NCBI GenBank assembly: GCA_963792125.1
Contig: CAWBVA010000008.1
Coordinates: forward strand, 1-43,275
DNA length: 43,275 nucleotides
Direction: 5' to 3'
DNA from: Methanocella_A sp963792125
GTDB taxonomy: Archaea; Halobacteriota; Methanocellia; Methanocellales; Methanocellaceae
Below the pieces are notes generated by a model. The model worked only from the letters and a program-made list of their open reading frames with translations. It had not been told where the DNA came from and did no database searches. Positions 16,726 to 24,754 of this stretch are shown here, in pieces (position 1 is the stretch's first letter; each line of letters begins with the position of its first letter). Made by a program: the position numbers and the translations under genes.

Positions 16726-17517
16726 ATGTCCGGCATCATCACTATCACCACTGACTTCGGGGACATATACCCGGGAATCATGAAAGGCGTCATCGCCTGT
16801 ATCGCCCGCGACGTAAGAACAATAGACGTCACCAACGACATCCCGCAGGGTGACATCCGCAGAGGCGCGTTCGTCCTGCGCTATGCGTCCCGGTACTTCC
16901 CGGCAGACACCGTCCACCTCGCCATCGTCGACCCGGGGGTAGGCAGCGGCCGGCGAGCGCTGATCATCCCGGGAGAACGCTGCAGCTTCGTAGGCCCGGA
17001 TAACGGCCTGCTCATGCCTGCGGCCAGGGCACAGGGGCTGTCCAAAGTCTACGAGATGACAGATCTGGATTTTTACACTAAAAATATCAGTCCTGTCTTC
17101 CATGGCCGGGACATCTTCGCGCCGGCTGCGGCATACCTCGCGTCGGGAAAGCCTGTGCCCGGGCTTCGAGCGATCGATGACCCGGTCGACCTGGACTTCG
17201 GCACTCCCCGGATCGAAGGCAATGCGATTACCGGGCGCGTCATTTACGTCGACAGCTTCGGCAACGTGGTCACGAACATCGGTGGCGACGCGTTGAAGGG
17301 ACTATGTTATCTCGGCGAGACACTGGAAGTAAACGACTGGCCTGCGCGTTTCGTCGATGCTTATTATCAGGGGGCGGAAGGAGAGCTCATGGTGCTGGAA
17401 GGCAGCCACGGGATGATCGAGCTGGCCTATAAAGGCGGAAGTGCCGCTGTCATGACCGGGCTGTCCGGGGATGACGAGATAGCTATCGTGCCGCGACAGG
17501 GCGTTAAAGAGATATAG
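16726..17517 (+). CDS. SAM hydrolase / SAM hydroxide adenosyltransferase (DUF62)
   Basis: 263 residues of the fluorinase/chlorinase fold. It hydrolyses S-adenosylmethionine to adenosine and methionine in the characterised archaeal members. Visible features are TTDFGDIYPGIMKGV at the N-terminus, DPGVGSGRR, FVGPDNGLL, and FHGRDIFAPAAA, which holds the His-Arg-Asp residues of the hydroxide-forming triad. The C-terminal domain has VDSFGNVVTNI. The start ATG has CGGAGGAAA upstream. The riboflavin reductase gene follows within 30 bases, so an operon is likely. Confidence 0.92.
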   Translation: MSGIITITTDFGDIYPGIMKGVIACIARDVRTIDVTNDIPQGDIRRGAFVLRYASRYFPADTVHLAIVDPGVGSGRRALIIPGERCSFVGPDNGLLMPAARAQGLSKVYEMTDLDFYTKNISPVFHGRDIFAPAAAYLASGKPVPGLRAIDDPVDLDFGTPRIEGNAITGRVIYVDSFGNVVTNIGGDALKGLCYLGETLEVNDWPARFVDAYYQGAEGELMVLEGSHGMIELAYKGGSAAVMTGLSGDDEIAIVPRQGVKEI

Positions 17518-17544
17518 CATAGAAGCATTACATTCTTGGATTTT

Positions 17545-18240
17545 ATGGCAGCGAAGCGGCCTTATATCGAGCTGATATCCGAAATGACCGTGGACGGCAA
17601 GCTGACGCTGAAGCGCGGCCTGTCCAGTAAGATTATCATGGGGCTCATGGACGAGGAAAGTCACCTCTTCCTGCATGAGAAACGTTCCCGGTTCGATGCG
17701 ATCATGGTCGGCAGCAACACGATCAGGATCGACAACTCCATCCTGACCAACCGGCTTGCGCCGGGGAAGAGCCCGATCAGGGTGATACCGTCCGGCGACG
17801 CTTCCATACCGCCCGGCTCCAACGTGCTGAACAAAGACGCTCCCACGATCGTCTACACTTCCGAACGGGCAGAAACTACAAAGGTAGACGCTATCAGGAA
17901 GGCCGGTGCGGAAGTGGTCGTCTGCGGCAAAGACCGCGTCGACATCGACGGCATGATGGAAAGCCTGTATGACCGCGGCATTGCGCGCCTGATGGTCGAA
18001 GGCGGCCCCACGCTCATCTGGCAGCTCGTCGCCCGCCGCATGATCGACCACATCACGCTCATCCAGATACCCTACATCATCGGCGGCGACAGTACGCCCT
18101 CGCTGGTCGGGGGCCCCGGCGTGGACTCTATCAACGATGTAGTCCGGGTGCAGATGACCGGTTTCTACAAGGTCGGGAACCATCTGATCACCGAGTACGA
18201 CCTGATCTACAATCACGACGGTGAATCAAAACAGGCATGA
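17545..18240 (+). CDS. arfC: 2,5-diamino-6-ribosylamino-pyrimidinone 5'-phosphate reductase
   Basis: The RibD C-terminal-type reductase alone (231 residues), as in archaeal riboflavin and F420 deazaflavin-precursor pathways. It reduces the ribosyl side chain of the GTP-derived pyrimidine with NAD(P)H. Motifs seen: RFDAIMVGSNTIRIDN and RLMVEGGPTLIWQLV, the conserved nucleotide- and substrate-binding segments. No deaminase domain is present. A TTG at 17536 is an alternative start. It follows the SAM hydrolase gene closely. Confidence 0.88.
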   Translation: MAAKRPYIELISEMTVDGKLTLKRGLSSKIIMGLMDEESHLFLHEKRSRFDAIMVGSNTIRIDNSILTNRLAPGKSPIRVIPSGDASIPPGSNVLNKDAPTIVYTSERAETTKVDAIRKAGAEVVVCGKDRVDIDGMMESLYDRGIARLMVEGGPTLIWQLVARRMIDHITLIQIPYIIGGDSTPSLVGGPGVDSINDVVRVQMTGFYKVGNHLITEYDLIYNHDGESKQA

Positions 18241-18255
18241 TTTTTTTGTTTTAAT
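18240..18255 (+). terminator. T-rich terminator between convergent genes
   Basis: ATTTTTTTGTTTTAATT begins at the reductase stop codon and fills the 10-base gap to the convergent receiver gene. A T-tract of this kind is sufficient for archaeal termination on the plus strand. Confidence 0.4.
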
Positions 18256-18622
18256 TGCTCAGGGACTTCAGTTGTCCTTCAATCAGCGAGGCCAGCCGGG
18301 CCATGCTGATCGGCTTTTCGAGCGCCGATACGAATAGTGTCTTATCCAGCTCATTCCCGGAGATCGACCGGCCGGTCATCATCAGCAGGGGCGTCTTTTT
18401 GCCCTCTTCGGTCTGCTTTATTCGCCGGGCCACCTCGACGCCGTCGAGGTCGGGCAACGTCATGTCCACAAGCACGATATCGGGCCTGAACTCGCCGAAC
18501 AGCCGGACACCGCCTTCGCCGGTCGTCGAGTACTCGACCTGGTACCCTTTTGCCTGCATGGCTATCTGAATCAACTCATCTATCGTTTTTTCGTCGTCGA
18601 TGACAAGAATTTTCCCGGCCAT
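18251..18622 (-). CDS. Stand-alone response-regulator receiver domain
   Basis: 123 residues, one REC domain and nothing else. The acidic pocket is DDE near residue 9, the phosphoacceptor Asp is in DIVLVDMTLPDLDGVE, the switch Thr is in LLMMTGRS, and the Lys is in ALEKPI. Output is presumably by protein interaction, as with the many single-domain regulators of methanogens. Its kinase is unknown; PAS proteins occur at 29560-31185 and 41588 onward. The start ATG at 18622 precedes MAGKILVIDDE. Confidence 0.92.
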   Translation of the reverse strand: MAGKILVIDDEKTIDELIQIAMQAKGYQVEYSTTGEGGVRLFGEFRPDIVLVDMTLPDLDGVEVARRIKQTEEGKKTPLLMMTGRSISGNELDKTLFVSALEKPISMARLASLIEGQLKSLSN

Positions 18623-18803
18623 GGTAAACGAATGCCATATTGTATATGTCCACGATATATTTGATTCTTCCCTTCTGTGGCAATATTCCGGGATAGTTGC
18701 CACATGGGTGATGTGGATATCCATCCGGGGAAAATATATATGATCGGGGGAGTACAGTTTTAAGAAAAATAATAACGAAGCACTGATCGTTTTTACTGGT
18801 GAC

Positions 18804-20183
18804 ATGATGGACCTTGAAGGCTATGCAAAGAGGGGTCTCAGGAAAGGGGACTCGAAGCTTCTAGAAAAACTGACCGACCGCATTCTGGAGATCAAGAGCA
18901 TATCCCGCGAGAGCGCGGAAAAGCTTGCCAGCGCGGTTATCACGGAGGCGAAGGCGACGCTGGATATAAAGGACGACATCATCGCCATACAGTCCTGTGG
19001 CGTTACCATGGGCGAGTTCGGTGTCGGCTCCCGGGGCCGGGGAGACTTTTACGCACACAAGAAGATCGCCGAAGTGATCGGCAAGACGGACTCGGTCTGC
19101 GACTCCAGCCAGATGGATGACTCCGGCGTGGTACGGGCCGGCGGCAAGTACGTGGTCGTCACCGTCGACGGCATGCACTCCCGACTCTCCGACTTTCCCT
19201 TCCTGGCCGGGTTCCACGTCACCCGTGCATCGCTGCGCGACTTATACGTCATGGGCGCGAAGCCTGTGGCACTGTTATCTGACATCCACGTGGCCGACGA
19301 CGGTGACGTGTCCAAGATCTTCGACTACACGGCCGGCATCACTACCGTGTCAGACCTGATTGGCGTGCCGCTCATTACCGGCAGCACGCTGCGCATCGGC
19401 GGCGACATGGTTATCGGCGAGCGCCTCACGGGCTGCGTGGGCGCTGTGGGCGTGGCGGAAGAATTGACCGCCCGTATCCAGTCCAGGCCCGGCGACGTGA
19501 TCATGGTTAGCGAAGGCGCAGGCGGCGGCACAGTCTCGACGACGGCGCTATACTTCGGCATGCACGACGTGGTCGAGAAGACGCTGAACGTGAAGTTCCT
19601 GGAGGCATGCAAGGCGCTCTTCGACCATGACCTCATCGGCAAGATCCACGCGATGACCGACGTTACCAACGGCGGCATCCGGGGCGACGCCTTCGAGATC
19701 GCAGGCACAGCCGGCGTCAAGCTGGTCTTCCACGAGGAGCGGCTGCGCAGGCTCGTCGAGCCTACCGTGCTCAAGATGCTGGAGACACTGAAGATCGACT
19801 ACCTCGGCGTGTCGCTGGACGCCCTGCTGATCATCGCCCCGCGGGAGCACGCGGACGAGATCATGGCTGCCGTCCGCAGCCGCGGCGTGGCTATCGACAT
19901 CGTAGGCGAGGTCAAAGAAGGCAATGGCGCGTACCTGGTCGTGAACGGCGCCGAGAGGGACTTCACCCCCATGTTCCGCGAGTCGGCCTACACGCCTGTG
20001 AAGAAGGTAGTGGGCGAGGAGACGCCGATGACCTTCGAGGAGATGCAGCGTAAGGTCGATAAGGCTGCGCTCAACGCCATTAATAAGAAAGAGCGCATGC
20101 TGGCCCGCATCCGGGCTGCTAACGATACAAAGGCCATAAAATACACAAAGGATGTCACAGGGAAAGGAAAATCGTTGACATAA
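18804..20183 (+). CDS. AIR synthase-related (PurM/HypE/SelD-like) protein
   Basis: 459 residues of the PurM fold. The N-terminal helical region (about 1-55) precedes an AIRS N-domain with VTVDGMHSRL, FHVTRASLRDLYVMGAKPVALLSD split over about residues 135-165 and DVSKIFDY. The AIRS C-domain has RPGDVIMVSEGAGGGT, MTDVTNGGIRGD and YLGVSLDALLII. These are ATP- and phosphate-binding elements of HypE/ThiL/PurM relatives. Longer than PurM (about 340), with a basic helical tail. The reaction is unknown. ATG at 18804 follows GGTGAC. The downstream stop overlaps a terminator hairpin. Confidence 0.85.
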   Translation: MMDLEGYAKRGLRKGDSKLLEKLTDRILEIKSISRESAEKLASAVITEAKATLDIKDDIIAIQSCGVTMGEFGVGSRGRGDFYAHKKIAEVIGKTDSVCDSSQMDDSGVVRAGGKYVVVTVDGMHSRLSDFPFLAGFHVTRASLRDLYVMGAKPVALLSDIHVADDGDVSKIFDYTAGITTVSDLIGVPLITGSTLRIGGDMVIGERLTGCVGAVGVAEELTARIQSRPGDVIMVSEGAGGGTVSTTALYFGMHDVVEKTLNVKFLEACKALFDHDLIGKIHAMTDVTNGGIRGDAFEIAGTAGVKLVFHEERLRRLVEPTVLKMLETLKIDYLGVSLDALLIIAPREHADEIMAAVRSRGVAIDIVGEVKEGNGAYLVVNGAERDFTPMFRESAYTPVKKVVGEETPMTFEEMQRKVDKAALNAINKKERMLARIRAANDTKAIKYTKDVTGKGKSLT

Positions 20184-20206
20184 TAGCCAGGCTATTGTGT
20201 CCTTTT
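20182..20206 (+). terminator. Hairpin plus T-run terminator
   Basis: AATAGC-CAG-GCTATT forms a 6-bp stem overlapping the TAA of the AIR-synthase-related gene. CCTTTTTACG follows eight bases on. This looks like an intrinsic-type terminator shared with the convergent surface-protein gene. Confidence 0.5.
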
Positions 20207-20221
20207 TACGCTCTGTGCCAA

Positions 20222-21121
20222 TTATTTTTTAGGTTTCTTCTGTCGCATCAGCTGTACCGCTATAATGATGGCGGCCAGAACGATGGCGGCCCCGGCTATC
20301 CAGGCAACCTGCTTCAGACTGTCGCCTGTAGACTCCTTCGGCCCCGGCGTCGGGCTCGCGGGCACCGGCGTCACGGACGGTGTCGGCTCGGGTGTCGGAG
20401 CGGGTGTCGGTGTTGGTGTCGGCACGCTGTACCCCTGGAGCGCAATATTTCCGTTCACCGACAGGCTTGCTACAGAAATGGTCATGCCGTTGATCTGGTT
20501 TTCCTTTATCGCCTCGAGATAATAGTTGCCGTAGGGGACGTCACTGATTGTATAAGCGCCGGGTGTGGCCGAGTCCGCTCCCGAAGTAGTCGCCGGGTTG
20601 CCGGCTACCTGTAAGATCACACTTTTCGAGCTGTTGTTCAGCAAATACAGCGTTACGGTGGCATCAGGTATCCCCTTGCCATCCACATCGACGACAGTAC
20701 CGCTGACGTTGCCGAAGCCCATCACTGCATAGGTCTTCGACGCCCTGACGTTGCCGTCGGTGCTCATCAGGACGGCTGTGATCGTAGCGTAGCCTGTGTT
20801 TTGCCCGGTCGTCACGTTCAGGTAAGCTCTGCCGCTACTGTCCGTAACCACGTAGGTACCGCGGTTGATGTCAAGGACCGAACGGTTATCGGACTCGAAA
20901 TACACGCCGATGCCGTTCAGGGGATAATCTGCATCGCGTATCTTTAGCTGTACGGTGATCGTATACTCTGCCCCGCCGGCCCGCAACTCGGACGAGGCGT
21001 CGACGAACTTCACGCCGTCCGGCAGCGATATCTGCGCGCCTGCGGGCATGGCTGTCATGACTGCGAACAGCGCTATAATCGCCAGCGCACACGGGGCTGA
21101 AAACTGCCTTATAAGCGACAA
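20222..21121 (-). CDS. Exported surface protein with Ig-like and carboxypeptidase-regulatory-like domains
   Basis: 299 residues. The signal peptide ends near AMPAGAQ (residue about 30). A bacterial Ig-like/invasin-type domain (about 35-135; SGRAYLNVTTGQNTGYATIT) is followed by a carboxypeptidase-regulatory-like domain (about 138-225; NVSGTVVDVDGKGIPDATVT). A Pro/Thr linker and a C-terminal membrane helix with KKPKK tail end it. TTG start behind GGAGAG, with a TATA-like TAGTATATA upstream on the minus strand. Probably a membrane-anchored adhesin or S-layer-associated protein; no specific ligand is evident. Confidence 0.78.
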   Translation of the reverse strand: MSLIRQFSAPCALAIIALFAVMTAMPAGAQISLPDGVKFVDASSELRAGGAEYTITVQLKIRDADYPLNGIGVYFESDNRSVLDINRGTYVVTDSSGRAYLNVTTGQNTGYATITAVLMSTDGNVRASKTYAVMGFGNVSGTVVDVDGKGIPDATVTLYLLNNSSKSVILQVAGNPATTSGADSATPGAYTISDVPYGNYYLEAIKENQINGMTISVASLSVNGNIALQGYSVPTPTPTPAPTPEPTPSVTPVPASPTPGPKESTGDSLKQVAWIAGAAIVLAAIIIAVQLMRQKKPKK

Positions 21122-21476
21122 GGTAACTCTCCGGCTATATACTAAATACCTTCAAGTTTAAGATAAAGGTTTTGTCACCACCGGTACCCGATCTTTACAG
21201 GTGCAGACATGTCAGGGCCATAAGCGGACATGGCCTGTGAAATACGACGCTTCGACATATTAATCTGCAACGAATAAATTTAGCCTTTATGTAACTTTTG
21301 CATCGACGATTTCGCCCCATAATCAAGAATCAGGGCATGATATTCAGACAATAACGACATAAATGCCCATAATATTGCCTCGTTCATCCTGACGACCAGT
21401 AATCAGTCGCTATACTTATTATTATGTAATATACGCAAGGAGCACAAAGAATTTAACAGGAAGGGATTATGGTTGT
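21122..21476. other. Gene-free AT-rich spacer with divergent promoters
   Basis: This 355-base stretch holds no convincing gene. At its left end is the promoter of the surface-protein gene (TATA-like block near 21139-21149). At its right end is TTATTATTATGTAATATA around 21417-21434, a promoter for the SAP-domain gene. A bulged hairpin CAGGGCCAT/ATGGCCTG sits at 21213-21236. An 8-codon leader-like frame at 21469-21495 runs into the SAP gene. Confidence 0.4.
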
Positions 21477-22517
21477 ATGGGGATGGAAACGATGAGTGTA
21501 CTACACCTACTATTAGGTCTCAATAACTCTGGCAAGGCTAGTTTTTCCACAGCCCGGTGCGAGCTGTTGCTGTGTCTTTCCCGCCAGCGAATCGATTTGC
21601 AGATGGAGCAGGCCTGGACGCCGATCGTCGGGCCGCTGGAGCACAATATAGCTCGTTTCGTCAGCAGGGGTTTCCTCGAAGAAGCGCCCCTCGCAGACAA
21701 GTTCGACGCTAAATACCGTGTCTCCGACCTGAAGCAGATGCTTGAGAACAAGGGCATCAGGGCTAAAGGCAAAAAGAGCGAGATGATCGTCGCCTTCATC
21801 GGCACCTTGCCGCAGGCGGAAGCGGAGGCGCTGGTCGCTGACATACGCCTGTACCGGCCAACGCCGGCAGGCAGTCACAGGATCGAATCCTATATCGCGA
21901 TGAAAGAGAAGGCCCGGCAGGAGATGGAGGCCGAGGCACTGTCACTTCTGTTGAGAGGCGACGTCAGGCGGGCATGGTCGAGGATAGCAAGGCACCAGAT
22001 GTCCCAGATGTTCCCGGACTCGAAGTGGACCCGGAGTGCGCCGGAGCCGCTGCTGGAAGAGGCAGCCTGCCTGATGCGGCTCAACTACGATGACCTGCCG
22101 CTGGACGAGACCGGGCGCAGGACCGCCGGAGCCCATCTTGCCATGTCAGTCTTGATGGGCGAATCATTTGCCGACGCTGGCAGACGTCTCACAGGCTATA
22201 CCAGGGACCTGTTCGACTGGACGCAGGCCACCGCGTTTATCCGGCCAAACCCCTGCGGCCCGGAGATGGCATCCGATCAGGCTTCGCTGGCCGAGATGTA
22301 TGCGGTCACCAGGATCAAGGAAGCGCTCGGCCACTGCGAGCTGAACAGCCTCAAGTCGGAACGGATGGGCAAAGGCATCAAGATACTGCCGGTCCACTGT
22401 GCTGACTGTAACATCTGCAACGGCGGAAAATACCAGTACGAGTGGTCGGAGATCGACCTGCTCCCCCGGCTGCCGCGACAGATGGGATGCCAGTGTACCT
22501 ATGTCGCCTGGCTATAA
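21477..22517 (+). CDS. SAP-domain protein with Cys-rich C-terminus
   Basis: 346 residues (341 if started at ATG 21492). A SAP-like helix-extension-helix (YRVSDLKQMLENKGIRAKGK, then KSEMIVAFI) lies at about 80-110, a DNA/RNA-binding motif. The middle is helical. The C-terminus carries CADCNICNGG and the final GCQCTYVAWL, a possible metal site. The whole protein is not one I can name. Starts at 21477, 21483 and 21492 are all possible; the GGAAGGG ribosome site at 21459-21465 suits 21469 (a short leader frame) or 21477. A strong terminator follows the stop. Confidence 0.75.
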   Translation: MGMETMSVLHLLLGLNNSGKASFSTARCELLLCLSRQRIDLQMEQAWTPIVGPLEHNIARFVSRGFLEEAPLADKFDAKYRVSDLKQMLENKGIRAKGKKSEMIVAFIGTLPQAEAEALVADIRLYRPTPAGSHRIESYIAMKEKARQEMEAEALSLLLRGDVRRAWSRIARHQMSQMFPDSKWTRSAPEPLLEEAACLMRLNYDDLPLDETGRRTAGAHLAMSVLMGESFADAGRRLTGYTRDLFDWTQATAFIRPNPCGPEMASDQASLAEMYAVTRIKEALGHCELNSLKSERMGKGIKILPVHCADCNICNGGKYQYEWSEIDLLPRLPRQMGCQCTYVAWL

Positions 22518-22528
22518 GGGATGATGCA

Positions 22529-22559
22529 GGGGTGCTATTCCAGCGCAGCGCCCCTTTTT
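22529..22559 (+). terminator. Intrinsic terminator of the SAP-domain gene
   Basis: GGGGTGCT (22529-22536) pairs with AGCGCCCC (22547-22554), an 8-bp stem with one G-U pair and a 10-base loop. TTTTTA follows directly. This is a classic stem plus T-run layout 12 bases after the stop codon. Confidence 0.65.
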
Positions 22560-22574
22560 ATTATCGTAAATGCC

Positions 22575-22916
22575 TCAGTGGAGCACACATCCGGATTTAC
22601 CCGGGCACTGGAAGCCGGTGATCAGCTCGCCCGGGCCAAATCGACTGTTCAGCTCTGCCTGTAGCCGCAGCCGTTCATCCGGGTCATTCTTCACTCTTGC
22701 CAGCAGTATTCGTCCCTGCTGCGGCATAACCGGCTGTGTGCCATTCCGGTAGTAAACTGCCTTCACGCTCGTGAACGGGACGCCCGACGCATTCAGCGGC
22801 ATGCCGTCCACGACACGATCTATAGCCTCACAGCCATAATAGTAGACCTGCGAACCCTTCTCTCTGATCCTGACCGCATAGAGGACCAGGTCTCCCGGCC
22901 TGACATCGTTCACCAT
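22575..22916 (-). CDS. Small hypothetical protein
   Basis: 113 residues, no signal peptide in this form. It begins MVNDVRPGDLVLYAVRI and contains SQVYYYGCEAIDRVVDG, with beta-strand-rich character that suggests a small barrel fold. The C-terminus ends GKSGCVLH. The start is set at 22916 because GGAGA stands 5 bases upstream; an in-frame start at 22952 lacks a ribosome site. No family recognised. Confidence 0.6.
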   Translation of the reverse strand: MVNDVRPGDLVLYAVRIREKGSQVYYYGCEAIDRVVDGMPLNASGVPFTSVKAVYYRNGTQPVMPQQGRILLARVKNDPDERLRLQAELNSRFGPGELITGFQCPGKSGCVLH

Positions 22917-23099
22917 AACAGTCTCCGCAATAACGATACCATATCCATGCACCGATAAATATTTTACCAGAACACTGGCGGCCGGTCAACGATAGCTCTC
23001 CGGCACGCCAAAAATGCAGACGTCCGGCCACTTTCATGCTTAAACCTTCCGTGCCTGTTTACTGCCTGCGCGATAAAAATAGTAGACGGTGATATCCCC

Positions 23100-23309
23100 A
23101 TGTCGAAACGGTTTCTTATCCTCGCTGCGCTGATAATGGCAGCCATCCTGGTTTCCGGGTGCTGCTGTTGTTGTACCAGTGACCGGAATCTCTACAGTCC
23201 GGCGAACCCGACGATTCGCCCGTCCGCCACTGTGATCAAGGCCACAGTGGTGCCGGTAAATAACGTCACGCTGCTCCCTTCGCCCACGGTCCCGGTAGTA
23301 ACGCCGTGA
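23100..23309 (+). CDS. Small lipoprotein with a five-Cys run
   Basis: 69 residues. A signal segment (KRFLILAALIMAAILV) is followed by a lipobox-like SGC at about residues 19-21 and then C-C-C-C and CTS, that is five consecutive Cys and a sixth two residues on. The remainder is Pro/Thr/Val-rich low complexity. Probable membrane-anchored lipoprotein; the Cys run may bind metal or be an accident of lipobox duplication. GGTGAT lies upstream of the ATG. Confidence 0.6.
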   Translation: MSKRFLILAALIMAAILVSGCCCCCTSDRNLYSPANPTIRPSATVIKATVVPVNNVTLLPSPTVPVVTP

Positions 23310-23346
23310 TCAAAGTAAGCTCTGAGACACATCATTTTTTGTCGGG

Positions 23347-23559
23347 CTACGCAATGGTTACTTCGTACTCCAGGCGGGTTACTTCCTCCCGGTGGAAGTT
23401 GACCCGGCGCTCAAGCTCTTTATCCGCGGGATTCTCCTTGAGCTGCGCTTCGTAGTACTTCAGCTTGGCCTTCTCAAGGGCCAGCTCGTTATGGATGGTC
23501 GGCTCTTTCTGGTACTTCTGGTCGAGCTCTGCGATGTCCGGGGGATAAATGTTAGCCAT
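23347..23559 (-). CDS. Small coiled-coil protein
   Basis: 70 residues, highly charged and helical throughout (LALEKAKLKYYEAQLKEN and ELERRVNFHREEVTRLE), consistent with a two-helix hairpin. GGAGAC lies about 10 bases before the ATG. No family is recognised. It is divergent from the HhH-GPD gene, with about 90 bases between. Confidence 0.6.
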   Translation of the reverse strand: MANIYPPDIAELDQKYQKEPTIHNELALEKAKLKYYEAQLKENPADKELERRVNFHREEVTRLEYEVTIA

Positions 23560-23648
23560 TATTAAACCGTCTCCTGTGTTTCAGGAATTGTTCTCTCGAA
23601 ACTAATCAATTTGTATTTAACGTAGCGGTACTATTTCAACATGATGCC

Positions 23649-24461
23649 ATGAACGACCAGATTGCCCGCGAGATGCTGCGCCTTTATCCGCCCCCGCGAG
23701 CCCATAGCAACTGCGGCCGGCCGGACTTCCGGGGATGGAGTATCTGCGAGGAAAGCAAGAAGCTCTACGAGACGTGCCCGAATGCATTTCTCCTGGCAGC
23801 CGTCATGGACCGGCAGATGCCCGGCGCCAGGGTCTATGAAATCCCGCGGCAGCTCAAGAAGCGTATGGGGCACCTCGACGTCCGCAGGATCGCTGGCATG
23901 AGTGAGGAAGCACTCGCAGGATTCATGGGCCCGGGCAAGCACGGCCCTGCCCTGCACCGGTTCTACAATACGATATCCCGGGACATCGTCTGTGACTGCA
24001 GGATACTCGTGGAAAAATACGATGGCGATGCCGGGAACATATGGAAAGGCGATATCGAGGCGGCGGAAGTCGTCGCACGGCTCAAGGAGCTCCGGGGCGT
24101 CAGCCAGAAGATCGCGAACATGTTCGCCCGGCACCTCGTGACCTATTACGGAGTGAGGCTGAAGGGATGGGAGCACATCGACGTCGCGGTAGACCGTCAC
24201 GTGGCAAGGGTATTTTTAAGGACCGGCCTTGTCACTGCGAAGAAAGGGCAGTCCCGGTACAGCGTGAGTGAGCTGCGAGAACAGGTCGTCGCCAGGGCGA
24301 GAGAACTCTCTCCCGGTTATCCCGCCGCGCTCGACCCGCCGGCCTTCGATATAGGAATGCGCTGGTGCACGGAAAGGGAAGCACGGTGTGACGGCAACGA
24401 AGGGCCCTGCCCGCTCGCCGGCGTCTGCACGAAACGAAAACGACACTATAAGATCGTCTGA
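23649..24461 (+). CDS. HhH-GPD (endonuclease III-like) protein with variant Cys cluster
   Basis: 270 residues. The helix-hairpin-helix reads LRGVSQKIANMFA (about 148-160), and Lys154 is at the catalytic-Lys position of bifunctional glycosylases. Asp182 (VDRHVARVFL) is the conserved Asp. Four C-terminal Cys (240, 247, 254, 260) suggest a 4Fe-4S cluster, but the spacing is C-x6-C-x6-C-x5-C instead of the C-x6-C-x2-C-x5-C of endonuclease III. The N-terminal half differs from Nth/MutY and lacks their LSAQT-type segment. Base-excision repair role inferred; substrate unknown. Confidence 0.78.
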   Translation: MNDQIAREMLRLYPPPRAHSNCGRPDFRGWSICEESKKLYETCPNAFLLAAVMDRQMPGARVYEIPRQLKKRMGHLDVRRIAGMSEEALAGFMGPGKHGPALHRFYNTISRDIVCDCRILVEKYDGDAGNIWKGDIEAAEVVARLKELRGVSQKIANMFARHLVTYYGVRLKGWEHIDVAVDRHVARVFLRTGLVTAKKGQSRYSVSELREQVVARARELSPGYPAALDPPAFDIGMRWCTEREARCDGNEGPCPLAGVCTKRKRHYKIV

Positions 24462-24478
24462 AAAGCGTTCACCGGGTG

Positions 24479-24545
24479 AAGCTGTAGCAACTGCAGCTTA
24501 CGCCGGATTGTAACAGCCTGTTGTTGTCCTGCCAGTTCCTGGCAG
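24479..24545. other. Two strong hairpins in the spacer after the HhH-GPD gene
   Basis: AAGCTGTAG-CAA-CTGCAGCTT (24479-24499) is a 9-bp stem with one G-U pair. CTGCCAG-TTC-CTGGCAG (24529-24545) is a perfect 7-bp stem. Neither is followed by a T-run. They may terminate the upstream gene or belong to a small RNA. The remainder of 24546-24754 is AT-rich and contains only the promoter region of the next gene. Confidence 0.35.
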
Positions 24546-24754
24546 TCGGGTTTAACCTGCGCATGATAAGCGTGAATAATTTCTTTGACATAGGCCGCTT
24601 ACTATCCATGTTGAGAATATAAATCCTTCGTGATACATATTAGCAGATCGCTCGTGCCACAGGATATCAATGAGCAGGGCACGAATTTATTTATTATTGC
24701 GATGCATATGGCATGTGCGGCCGCTAAGTCCGTTGCGAGCCGGAGGATGCAGGC

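Noticed and set aside
17302..18216. 304-codon frame opposite the SAM hydrolase and riboflavin reductase genes
   Set aside because: Spans two conserved genes in antisense; no domain, typical shadow composition.
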